From: Xylocopa sonorina
Taxonomy: Eukaryota > Arthropoda > Insecta > Hymenoptera > Apidae
DNA: 64,000 bases
Direction of reading: 5' to 3'
NCBI RefSeq assembly: GCF_050948175.1
Contig: NW_027490475.1
Location: 124,001 to 188,000, forward strand
Shown here: one piece after another, positions 53,481-64,000 of the stretch
Numbering within the stretch: the stretch's first letter is position 1
Layout of the letters: each line of letters starts with the position of its first letter
The notes under the pieces: model-generated
What the model saw: only the letters and a program-made list of their open reading frames with translations
Told to the model about the DNA's origin: nothing
The model's database searches: none
Made by a program: the position numbers and the translations under genes

Positions 53481-55070
53481 ACGTATCGTAGCAATAGAGT
53501 TCTAATGCTTCTTAAAACGCGATATCGCATCTCATTTCTATGTTTCATGGTAAGATATAATATGATTTGCGAAGTGTTATGTATTCCTCGTCTACACTTC
53601 AAATGAATGTAAATGCGACACTTCTTTGCTAGGAAATAGCGTTTGCAAATGTCTTCATATCGTAGCAACAGTGTTCTAATGCTTCATAAAACGCGATATC
53701 GCATCTCATTTCTATGTTTCATGATAAGATATAATATTCATTGCGAAGTGTTATGCATTCCTCGTCTACACTTCAAATGAATGTAAATGTGACATTTCCT
53801 TGCAACGAAATAGCGTTTGCAGATGTCTACGTATCGAAGCAATAGAGTTCAAATGCTTCTTAAAACGAGATATTGCATCTCATATCTATGTTTCATGATA
53901 AGATATAATATTCATTGCGAAGTGTTATGCATTCCTCGTCTACGATTCAAATGAATGTAAATGCGACACTTCCTTGCAAGGAAATAGCGTTTGCAGCTGT
54001 CTACGTATCGTAGCAATAGAGTTCTAATGCTTCTTAAAGCGCGATATCGCATCTCATTTCCATGTTTCATGGTAAGATATAACATGATTTGCGAAGTGTC
54101 ATGTATTCCTCGTCTACACCTCAAATGATGATGTAAATGCGACACTTCCTTGCAAGGAAATAGCGTTTGCAGATGTCTACCTATCGTAGCAATAGAGTTC
54201 TTATGATCTTAAACGCGATATTGCATCTCATTTCTATGTTTCATGGTAAGATATAACATGATTTGCGAATTGTTATGTATTCCTCGTCTACACTTCAAAT
54301 GAGTGTGAATGCGACACTTCCTCGCTAGGAAATTGCGTTTGCAAATGTCTTACCTATCGTAGCAATAGTGTTCTAATGCTTCTTAAAACGCGATATCGCA
54401 TCTCATTTCTATGTTTCATGGTAAGATATAATATGATTTGCGAAGTATCATGTATTCCTCGTCTACACTTCAAATGAATGTAAATGCAACACTTCCTTGC
54501 TAGGAAATAGCGTCTGCAGATGTCTAGGTATCGTAGCAATAGAGTTCTAATGCATCTTAAAACGCGATATCGCATCTCATTTCTATGTTTCATGGTAAGA
54601 TATAATATGATTTGCGAAGTGTTATGTATTCCTCGTCTACACTTCAAATGAATGTAAATGCGACACTTCTTTGCTAGGAAATAGCGTTTGCAAATGTCTA
54701 CCTATCGTAGCAATAGCTTTCTAATGCTTCGTAAAACGCGATATCGCATCTCATTTCTATGTTTCATGGTAAGATATAATATGATTTTCGAAGTGTCCTG
54801 TATTCCTCGTCTACACTTCAAATGAATGTAAATGCGACTCTTCCTTGCAAGGAAATAGCGTTTGCAGATGTCTACGTATCGAAGCAATAGAGTTCAAATG
54901 CTTCTTAAAACGAGATATTGCATCTCATATCTATGTTTCATGATAAGATATAATATTCATTGCGAAGTGTTATGCATTCCTCGTCTACGATTCAAATGAA
55001 TGTAAATGCGACACTTCCTTGCAAGGAAATAGCGTTTGCAGATGTCTACGTATCGTAGCAATAGATTCTT
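52590..55070. repeat. Cluster of small indels within satellite monomers
   Basis: Six length changes lie in 2.5 kb: -1 at about 52598 ('gcgttgcag'), +1 at about 52695 ('gattttgcg'), +2 at about 54128 ('gatgatgtaaatg'), -2 at about 54208 ('gatcttaaacg'), +1 at about 54350 ('gtcttaccta') and -1 at about 55067 ('atagattctt'). The first four form two pairs that cancel within about 100 bp. Only the last recurs elsewhere. Private, homopolymer-adjacent, cancelling changes could be assembly errors or real slippage. Confidence 0.75.
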
Positions 55071-56027
55071 ATGATTCTTAAAACGCGATATTGCATCTCA
55101 TTTCTATGTTTCATGGTAAGATATAATATGATTTGCGAAGTGTTATGTATTCCTCGACTACACTTCAAATGAATGTAAATGCGACACTTTTTTGCTAGGA
55201 AATAGCGTTTGCAAATGTCTACCTATCGTAGCAATAGAGTTCTAATGCTTCTTAGAGCGCGATATCGCATCTCATTTCTATGTTTCATGGTAAAATATAA
55301 TATGATTTGCGAAGTGTTACGTATTCCTCGCCTACACTTCAAATGAATGTAAATGCGACACTTATTTGCTAGGAAATAGCGTTTGCAAATGTCTACCTAT
55401 CGTAGCAATAGTGTTCTAATGCTTCTTAAAACGCGATATCGCATCTCATTTCTATGTTTCATGGTAAGATATAACATGATTTGCAAAATGTTATGTATTC
55501 CTCGTCTACACTTCAAGTGAATGTGAATGCGATACATCCTCGCTAGGAAATAGCGTTTGCAGATGTCTACGTATCGTAGCAATAGAGTTCTTATGATTCT
55601 TAAAACGCGATATGGCATCCCATTTCTATGTTTCATGGTAAGATATAATATGATTTGCGAAGTGTTATGTATTCCTCGTCTACACTTCAAATGAATGTAA
55701 ATGCGACACATCCTTGCTAGGAAATAGCGTCTGCAGATGTCTAGGTATCGTAGCAATAGAGTTCTAATGCATCTTAAAACGCGATATCGCATCTCATTTC
55801 TATGTTTCATGGTAAGATATAATATGATTTGCGAAGTGTTATGTATTCCTCGTCTACACTTCAAATGAATGTAAATGCGACACTTCTTTGCTAGGAAAAA
55901 GCGTTTGCAAATGTCTACATATCGTAGCAATAGTGTTCTAATGCTTCTTAAAACGCGATATCGCATCTCATTTCTATGTTTCATGGTAAGATATAAAATG
56001 ATTTGCGTAGTATCATGTATTCCTCGT

Positions 56028-59000
56028 CTACACTTCAAATGAATGTGAATGCGATACTTCCTCGCTAGGAAATAGCGTTTGCAGATGCCTACGTATCGTT
56101 AGCAATAGCTTTCTAACGCTTCTTAAAACGCGATATCGCATCTCATTTCTATGTTTCATGGTAAGATATAATATGATTTGCGAAGTGTCATGTATTCCTC
56201 GTCTACACCTCAAATGAATGTAAATGCGACACTTCCTTGCAAGGAAATAGCGTTTGCAGATGTCTACCTATCGTAGCAATAGAGTTCTTATGATTCTTAA
56301 AACGCGATATTGCATCTCATTTCTATGTTTCATGGTAAGATATAACATGATTTGCGAATTGTTATGTATTCCTCGTCTACACTTCAAATGAATGTGAATG
56401 CGACACTTCCTCGCTAGGAAATTGCGTTTGCAAATGTCTACCTATCGTAGCAATAGTGTTCTAATGCTTCTTAAAACGCGATATCGCATCTCATTTCTAT
56501 GTTTCATGGTAAGATATAATATGATTTGCGAAGTATCACATATTCCTCGTCTACACTTCAAATGAATTTAAATGCGACACTTCCTTGCTAGGAAATAGCG
56601 TCTGCAGATGTCTAGGTATCGTAGCAATAGAGTTCTAATGCATCTTAAAACGCGATATCGCATCTCATTTCTATGTTTCATGGTAAGATATAATATGATT
56701 TGCGAAGTGTTATGTATTCCTCGTCTACACTTCAAATGAATGTAAATGCGACACTTCCTTGCTAGGAAATAGCGTTTGCAAATGTCTACCTATCGTAGCA
56801 ATAGCTTTCTAATGCTTCTTAAAACGCGATATCGCATCTCATTTCTATGTTTCATGGTAAGATATAATATGATTTTCGAAGTGTCCTGTATTCCTCGTCT
56901 ACACTTCAAATGAATGTAAATGCGACTCTTCCTTGCAAGGAAATAGCGTTTGCAGATGTCTACGTATCGAAGCAATAGAGTTCAAATGCTTCTTAATACG
57001 CGATATCGCATCTCGTTTCTATTTTTCATGGTAAGATATGATATGATTTGCGAAGTATCATGTATTCCTCGTCTACACTTCAAATGAATGTAAATGAGAC
57101 ACTTCCTTGCAAGGATATAGCGTTTGCAGATGTTTACGTATCGAAGCAATAGAGTTCAAATGCTTCTTAAAACGAGATATTGCATCTCATATCTATGTTT
57201 CATGATAAGATATAATATTCATTGCGAAGTGTTATGCATTCCTCGTCTACGATTCAAATGAATGTAAATGCGACACTTCCTTGCAAGGAAATAGCGTTTG
57301 CAGATGTCTACGTATCGTAGCAATAGATTCTTATGATTCTTAAAACGCGATATTGCATCTCATTTCTATGTTTCATGGTAAGATACAATATGATTTGCGA
57401 AGTGTTATGTATTCCTCGACTACACTTCAAATGAATGTAAATGCGACACTTTTTTGCTAGGAAATAGCGTTTGCAAATGTCTACCTATCGTAGCAATAGA
57501 GTTCTAATGCTTCTCAAAGCGCGATATCGCATCTCATTTCTATGTTTCATGGTAAGATATAATATGATTTGCGAAGTGTTATGTATTCCTCGCCTACACT
57601 TCAAATGAATGTAAATGCGACACTTATTTGCAAGGAAATAGCGTTTGCAGATTTCTACGTATCGTAGCAATAGAGTTCTTATGATTCTTAAAACGCAATA
57701 TCGCATCTCATTTCTATGTTTCATGGTAAGATATAACATGATTTGCGAAGTGTTATGTATTCCTCGTCTACACTTCAAATGAATGTGAATGCGATACTTC
57801 CTCGCTAGGAAATTGCGTTTGCAGATGTCTACGTATCGTAGCAATAGCTTTCTGGTGCTTCTTAAAACGCGATATCGCATCTCGTTTCTATGTTTTATGG
57901 TAAGATATAACATGATTTGCGAAGTGTTATGTATTCCTCGTCTACACTTCAAATGAATGTGAATGCGACACTTCCTTGCAAGGAAGTAGCGTTTGCAGAT
58001 GTCTACGTATCGTAGCAATAGAGTTCATATGAGTCTTAAAACGCGATATCGCATCTCGTTTCTATGTTTCATGGTAAGATATAACATGATTTGCGAAGTG
58101 TTATGTATTCCTCGTCTACGATTCAAATGAATGTAAATGCGACACTTCCTCTCTAGGAAATAGCGTTTGCAGATGTCTTCGTATCGTAGCAATAGAGTTC
58201 TAATGCTTCTTAAAACGCGATATCGCATCTCGTTTCTATGTTTCATGGTAAGATATAATATGATTTGCGAAGTGTTATGCATTCCTCGTCTACGATTCAA
58301 ATGAATGTAAATGCGACACTTCCTTGCAAGGAAATAGCGTTTGCAGATGTCTACGTATCGTAGCGATAGAGTTCTTATGATTCTTAAATGGCGATATCGC
58401 ATCTCATTTCTATGTTTCATGGTAAGGTATAATATGATATGCGAATTGTTATGTATTCCTCGTCTACACTTCAAATGAATGTAAATGTGACATTTCCTTG
58501 CAACGAAATAGCGTTTGCAGATGTCTACGTATCGTAGCAATAGATTTCTAATGCTTCTTAAAACGCGATATCGAATCTCATTTCTATGTTTCATGGTGAG
58601 ATATAAAATGATTTGCGTAGTATCATGTATTCCTCGTCTACACTTCAAATGAATGTAAATGCGACACTTCCTTGCTAGGAAATAGCGATTGCAGATGTCT
58701 ACGTATCGTAGCAATAGAGTTCTAATGCATCTTAAAACGCGATATCGCATCTCATTTCTATGTTTCATGGTAAGATATAATATGATTTGCGAAGTATCAT
58801 GTATTCCTCGTCTACACTTCAAATGAATGTAAATGCAACACTTCCTTGCTAGGAAATAGCGTCTGCAGATGTCTAGGTATCGTAGCAATAGAGTTCTAAT
58901 GCATCTTAAAACGCGATATCGCATCTCATTTCTATGTTTCATGGTAAGATATAATATGATTTGCGAAGTGTTATGTATTCCTCGTCTACACTTCAAGTGA

Positions 59001-62000
59001 ATGTAAATGCGACACTTCTTTGCTAGGAAATAGCGTTTGCAAATGTCTACATATCGTAGCAATAGCTTTCTAATGCTTCTTAAAACGCGATATCGCATCT
59101 CATTTCTATGTTTCATGGTAAGATATAATATGATTTTCGAAGTGTCCTGTATTCCTCGTCTACACTTCAAATGAATGTAAATGCGACTCTTCCTTGCAAG
59201 GAAATAGCGTTTGCAGATGTCTACGTATCGAAGCAATAGAGTTCAAATGCTTCTTAATACGCGATATCGCATCTCATTTCTATTTTTCATGGTAAGATAT
59301 GATATGATTTGCGAAGTATCATGTATTCCTCGTCTACACTTCAAATGAATGTAAATGCGACACTTCCTTGCAAGGATATAGCGTTTGCAGATGTTTACGT
59401 ATCGAAGCAATAGGGTTCAAATGCTTCTTAAAACGAGATATTGCATCTCATATCTATGTTTCATGATAAGATATAATATTCATTGCGAAGTGTTATGCAT
59501 TCCTCGTCTACGATTCAAATGAATGTAAATGCGACACTTCCTTGCAAGGAAATAGCGTTTGCAGATGTCTACGTATCGTAGCAATAGATTCTTATGATTC
59601 TTAAAACGCGATATTGCATCTCATTTCTATGTTTCATGGTAAGATATAATATGATTTGCGAAGTGTTATGTATTCCTCGACTACACTTCAAATGAATGTA
59701 AATGCGACACTTTTTTGCTAGGAAATAGCGTTTGCAAATGTCTACCTATCGTAGCAATAGAGTTCTAATGCTTCTTAAAGCGCGATATCGCATCTCATTT
59801 CTATGTTTCATGGTAAGATATAATATGATTTGCGAAGTGTTACGTATTCCTCGCCTACACTTCAAATGAATGTAAATGCGACACTTATTTGCTAGGAAAT
59901 AGCGTTTGCAAATGTCTACCTATCGTAGCAATAGTTTTCTAATGCTTCTTAAAACGCGATATCGCATCTCATTTCTATGTTTCATGGTAAGATATAACAT
60001 GATTTGCGAAGTGTTATGTATTCCTCGTCTACACTTCAAGTGAATGTGAATGCGATACATCCTCGCTAGGAAATAGCGTTTGCAGATGTCTACGTATCGT
60101 AGCAATAGAGTTCTTATGATTCTTAAAATGCGATATGGCATCCCATTTCTATGTTTCATGGTAAGATATAATATGATTTGCGAAGTGTTATGTATTCCTC
60201 GTCTACACTTCAAATGAATGTAAATGCGACACTTCCTTGCTAGGAAATAGCGTCTGCAGATGTCTAGGTATCGCAGCAATAGAGTTCTAATGCATCTTAA
60301 AACGCGATATCGCATCTCATTTCTATGTTTCATGGTAAGATATAATATGATTTGCGAAGTGTTATGTATTCCTCGTCTACACTTCAAATGAATGTAAATG
60401 CGACACTTCTTTGCTAGGAAAAAGCGTTTGCAAATGTCTACATATCGTAGCAATAGTGTTCTAATGCTTCTTAAAACGCGATATCGCATCTCATTTCTAT
60501 GTTTCATGGTAAGATATAAAATGATTTGCGTAGTATCATGTATTCCTCGTCTACACTTCAAATGAATGTAAATGCGACACTTCCTTGCTAGGAAATAGCG
60601 ATTGCAGATGTCTACGTATCGTAGCAATAGAGTTCATATGATTCTTAAAACGCGATATCGCATGTCATTTCTATGTTTCATGGTAAGATATAACATGATT
60701 TGCGAAGTGTTACGTATTCCTCGTCTACACTTCAAATGAATGTGAATGCGATACTTCCTCGCTAGGAAATAGCGTTTGCAGATGTCTACGTATCGTTAGC
60801 AATAGCTTTCTAATGCTTCTTAAAACGCGATATCGCATCTCATTTCTATGTTTCATGGTAAGATATAATATGATTTGCGAAGTGTCATGTATTCCTCGTC
60901 TACACCTCAAATGAATGTAAATGCGACACTTCCTTGCAAGGAAATAGCGTTTGCAGATGTCTACCTATCGTAGCAATAGAGTTCTTATGATTCTTAAAAC
61001 GCGATATTGCATCTCATTTCTATGTTTCATGGTAAGATATAACATGATTTGCGAATTGTTATGTATTCCTCGTCTACACTTCAAATGAATGTGAATGCGA
61101 CACTTCCTCGCTAGGAAATTGCGTTTGCAAATGTCTACCTATCGTAGCAATAGTGTTCTAATGCTTCTTAAAACGCGATATCGCATCTCATTTCTATGTT
61201 TCATGGTAAGATATAATATGATTTGCGAAGTATCATGTATTCCTCGTCTACACTTCAAATGAATGTAAATGCAACACTTCCTTGCTAGGAAATAGCGTCT
61301 GCAGATGTCTAGGTATCGTAGCAATAGAGTTCTAATGCATCTTAAAACGCGATATCGCATCTCATTTCTATGTTTCATGGTAAGATGTAATATGATTTGC
61401 GAAGTGTTATGTATTCCTCGTCTACACTTCAAATGAATGTAAATGCGACACTTCTTTGCTAGGAAATAGCGTTTGCAAATGTCTACCTATCGTAGCAATA
61501 GCTTTCTAATGCTTCTTAAAACGCGATATCGCATCTCATTTCTATGTTTCATGGTAAGATATAATATGATTTTCGAAGTGTCCTGTATTCCTCGTCTACA
61601 CTTCAAATGAATGTAAATGCGACTCTTCCTTGCAAGGAAATAGCGTTTGCAGATGTCTACGTATCGAAGCAATAGAGTTCAAATGCTTCTTAATACGCGA
61701 TATCGCATCTCATTTCTATTTTTCATGGTAAGATATGATATGATTTGCGAAGTATCATGTATTCCTCGTCTACACTTCAAATGAATGTAAATGCGACACT
61801 TCCTTGCAAGGATATAGCGTTTGCAGATGTTTACGTATCGAAGCAATAGAGTTCAAGTGCTTCTTAAAACGAGATATTGCATCTCATATCTATGTTTCAT
61901 GATAAGATATAATATTCATTGCGAAGTGTTATGCATTCCTCGTCTACGATTCAAATGAATGTAAATGCGACACTTCCTTGCAAGGAAATAGCGTTTGCAG

Positions 62001-62928
62001 ATGTCTACGTATCGTAGCAATAGATTCTTATGATTCTTAAAACGCGATATTGCATCTCATTTCTATGTTTCATGGTAAGATATAATATGATTTGCGAAGT
62101 GTTATGTATTCCTCGACTACACTTCAAATGAATGTAAATGCGACACTTTTTTGCTAGGAAATAGCGTTTGCAAATGTCTACCTATCGTAGCAATAGAGCT
62201 CTAATGCTTCTTAAAGCGCGATATCGCATCTCATTTCTATGTTTCATGGTAAGATATAATATGATTTGCGAAGTGTTATGTATTCCTCGCCTACACTTCA
62301 AATGAATGTAAATGCGACACTTATTTGCAAGGAAATAGCGTTTGCAGATTTCTATGTATCGTAGCAATAGAGTTCTTATGATTCTTAAAACGCAATATCG
62401 CATCTCATTTCTATGTTTCATGGTAAGATATAACATGATTTGCGAAGTGTTATGTATTCCTCGTCTACACTTCAAATGAATGTGAATGCGATACTTCCTC
62501 GCTAGGAAATTGCGTTTGCAGATGTCTACGTATCGTAGCAATAGCTTTCTAGTGCTTCTTAAAACGCGATATCGCATCTCATTTCTATGTTTTATGGTAA
62601 GATATAACATGATTTGCGAAGTGTTATGTATTCCTCGTCTACACTTCAAATGAATGTGAATGCGACACTTCCTTGCAAGGAAGTAGCGTTTGCAGATGTC
62701 TACGTATCGTAGCAATAGAGTTCATATGAGTCTTAAAACGCGATATCGCATCTCGTTTCTATGTTTCATGGTAAGATATAACATGATTTGCGAAGTGTTA
62801 TGTATTCCTCGTCTACGATTCAAATGAATGTAAATGCGACACTTCCTCTCTAGGAAATAGCGTTTGCAGATGTCTTCGTATCGTAGCAATAGAGTTCTAA
62901 TGCTTCTTAAAACGCGATATCGCATCTC
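56028..62928. repeat. 4,697-bp (27-monomer) higher-order repeat, about 1.5 copies
   Basis: Marker monomers at 56098 and 60795 and blocks such as 57485-58018 against 62182-62715 share an offset of 4,697 bp (27 monomers less 1 bp). The match ends near 58231/62928. Further left, the segment from about 55.40 kb matches about 59.92 kb at one monomer less, so a single monomer was gained or lost between copies. From about 63.05 kb the sequence instead follows about 61.49 kb at 1,565 bp (9 monomers). Confidence 0.75.
58025..59236 (-). other. Longest run of the 58-codon periodic open frame; probably not a gene
   Basis: Read on the minus strand, seven consecutive monomers stay open here, giving a 403-residue conceptual product. 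It is a 58-residue repeat with motifs such as MKHRNEMRYRVLRSIR, LLLRYVDICKRYF and LARKCRIYIHLKCRRG. It is very rich in Arg, Lys, Ile and Leu, and I see no known domain, signal peptide or promoter. The frame stays open only because 174 is a multiple of 3. Elsewhere single-base monomer variants close it: 'gttcaaatg' and 'gttcatatg' make TGA, and 'acctatcg' makes TAG. These variants have been amplified across the array, which argues against selection for a protein. Confidence 0.8.
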
Positions 62929-64000
62929 ATTTCTATGTTTCATGGTAAGATATAATATGATTTGCGAAGTGTTATGTATTCCTCGTCTACACTTCAAATG
63001 AATGTAAATGCGACACTTCTTTGCTAGGAAATAGCGTTTGCAAATGTCTACCTATCGTAGCAATAGCTTTCTAATGCTTCTTAAAACGCGATATCGCATC
63101 TCATTTCTATGTTTCATGGTAAGATATAATATGATTTGCGAAGTGTCCTGTATTCCTCGTCTACACTTCAAATGAATGTAAATGCGACTCTTCCTTGCAA
63201 GGAAATAGCGTTTGCAGATGTCTACGTATCGAAGCAATAGAGTTCAAATGCTTCTTAATACGCGATATCGCATCTCATTTCTATTTTTCATGGTAAGATA
63301 TGATATGATTTGCGAAGTATCATGTATTCCTCGTCTACACTTCAAATGAATGTAAATGCGACACTTCCTTGCAAGGATATAGCGTTTGCAGATGTTTACG
63401 TATCGAAGCAATAGAGTTCAAATGATTCTTAAAACGAGATATTGCATCTCATATCTATGTTTCATGATAAGATATAATATTCATTGCGAAGTGTTATGCA
63501 TTCCTCGTCTACGATTCAAATGAATGTAAATGCGACACTTCCTTGCAAGGAAATAGCGTTTGCAGATGTCTACGTATCGTAGCAATAGATTCTTATGATT
63601 CTTAAAACGCGATATTGCATCTCATTTCTATGTTTCATGGTAAGATATAATATGATTTGCGAAGTGTTATGTATTCCTCGACTACACTTCAAATGAATGT
63701 AAATGCGACACTTTTTTGCTAGGAAATAGCGTTTGCAAATGTCTACCTATCGTAGCAATAGAGCTCTTATGATTCTTAAAACGCAATATCGCATCTCATT
63801 TCTATGTTTCATGGTAAGATATAACATGATTTGCGAAGTGTTATGTATTCCTCGTCTACACTTCAAATGAATGTGAATGCGATACTTCCTCGCTAGGAAA
63901 TTGCGTTTGCAGATGTCTACGTATCGTAGCAATAGCTTTCTAGTGCTTCTTAAAACGCGATATCGCATCTCATTTCTATGTTTTATGGTAAGATATAACA

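Larger units (their letters stand above)
12587..60798. repeat. Seventeen 175-bp marker monomers with a shared 1-base insertion
   Basis: Seventeen monomers read 'tatcgttagca' where the consensus reads 'tatcgtagca'. The 'gtta' lies at 12587, 15546, 16243, 18332, 21291, 24250, 28253, 29124, 32083, 33302, 36087, 39394, 41831, 46356, 51052, 56098 and 60795. The twelve from 16243 to 46356 also share 'cgcttggaaatagcgattg'. The other five have 'cgctaggaaatagcgtttg'. A single insertion event followed by amplification explains them better than 17 independent insertions. Each shifts the minus-strand frame, ending it after about 25 off-frame residues. Confidence 0.92.
1..64000. repeat. 174-bp satellite DNA array, about 368 monomers
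   Basis: The same 174-bp unit repeats head to tail across the window with no break and no inversion. With the monomer started at 'atgtttcatg', landmarks are 'gatttgcgaag' (25-35), 'cctcgtctacac' (47-58), 'ttccttgctaggaa' (83-96), 'ctacgtatcgtag' (114-126) and 'gcgatatcgc' (154-163). Starts at 171 and 63978 are 367 periods apart with a net -51 bp, fully accounted for by the indels I located. The length is close to a nucleosome plus linker, usual for centromeric or pericentromeric satellites. GATATC (EcoRV) lies in most monomers, so a 174-bp ladder is expected. The family was not recognised. The species is unknown; a eukaryote is near certain and an insect is possible. Confidence 0.98.
51241..64000. 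repeat. Satellite block E: 2,784-bp and 4,697-bp higher-order repeats
   Basis: Segments from block D recur here at an offset of 2,784 bp (about 49.5-50.7 kb against 52.3-53.5 kb). Further right a 4,697-bp period (27 monomers less 1 bp) links about 56.0-58.2 kb to about 60.7-62.9 kb, and a 9-monomer (1,565-bp) period links the 61.5-kb segment to the one starting near 63.05 kb. A monomer with 'gattttcgaagtgtcctg' marks several of these units. A 1-base deletion, 'caatagattctt', recurs near 55067, 57328, 59587, 62027 and 63591. The array runs off the right edge of the window. There are no genes. Confidence 0.7.

Noticed and set aside
21..64000. Dozens of minus-strand open reading frames of 60-400 codons encoding a basic 58-residue repeat
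   Set aside because: They are one frame of the satellite monomer. They begin and end wherever a monomer variant or 1-base indel opens or closes the frame, have no recognisable domain, and are not kept intact between higher-order copies. Not annotated as CDS.
1..64000. CRISPR array (regular repeats)
   Set aside because: The repeats abut directly with a 174-bp period, no unique spacers and no cas genes. This is satellite DNA.
1..64000. CENP-B box (NTTCGNNNNANNCGGGN)
   Set aside because: CGGG is rare here (for example near 5519 and 8095) and the required TTCG at the right distance is absent where I looked.
1..64000. Bacterial promoter-like 'tataat' in nearly every monomer
   Set aside because: It is part of an A/T-rich stretch of the satellite, with no matching -35 element, gene or bacterial context.
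1..64000. Protein tandem-repeat gene (for example a surface or silk-like protein) on the minus strand
   Set aside because: Repeated stop-creating variants and frame-shifting insertions have been amplified through the array, and the conceptual product looks like translated non-coding sequence. A dN/dS test would settle it.
1..64000. tRNA, rRNA, telomere repeats or transposable elements hidden in the array
   Set aside because: Monomer phase is continuous across the window and every indel is small apart from one 54-bp deletion, so there is no room for an inserted element.

Overview
The whole 64 kb window is a single tandem satellite array. A monomer of 174 bp is repeated head to tail about 368 times in one orientation. 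I found no unique DNA, no recognisable gene, no RNA gene, no transposon and no telomere repeat. A hand-read consensus is about 36% G+C (63 of 174 bases). It has 9 CpG against about 5.7 expected from its base composition. Phase can be followed from the monomer start at 171 to the one at 63978. That is 367 periods with a net shift of -51 bp, and the individual indels I located add up to -51. An array of this kind points to a eukaryotic centromeric, pericentromeric or other heterochromatic block. The high CpG suggests little germline CpG methylation, as in many insects, but the species cannot be named from this sequence.

Layout: (A) 1 to about 7,420 is divergent, with short higher-order repeats (4, 8 and 21 monomers), an outlier monomer class with a 'caagaaactgg' signature, and one monomer shortened to 120 bp. 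(B) about 7,420-16,170 carries five copies of another divergent class ('cctcctttacgc', 'tctttgat') and a 12-monomer-spaced duplication. (C) about 16,170-46,390 is the most homogeneous part. It is a mosaic of 17-, 19-, 16-, 23-, 10- and 7-monomer higher-order repeats, tracked by a 1-base insertion that makes a 175-bp monomer. It includes a 3,307-bp unit in tandem and a 1,512-bp stretch duplicated 1,740 bp away with no difference seen. (D) about 46,390-51,240 has a 1,217-bp (7-monomer) repeat. (E) about 51,240-64,000 has 2,784-bp and 4,697-bp repeats and a cluster of small, mutually compensating indels.

Each monomer carries three short dyad symmetries (TTCCTTGCAAGGAA, CTACG-TAT-CGTAG, GCGATATCGC). 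Because 174 is divisible by 3, a 58-codon minus-strand frame can stay open through consecutive monomers, giving open frames up to 403 residues. I treat these as by-products of the repeat and not as genes. Genes working together cannot be described here because there are none; the biology is that of satellite evolution and possibly chromatin or centromere function.
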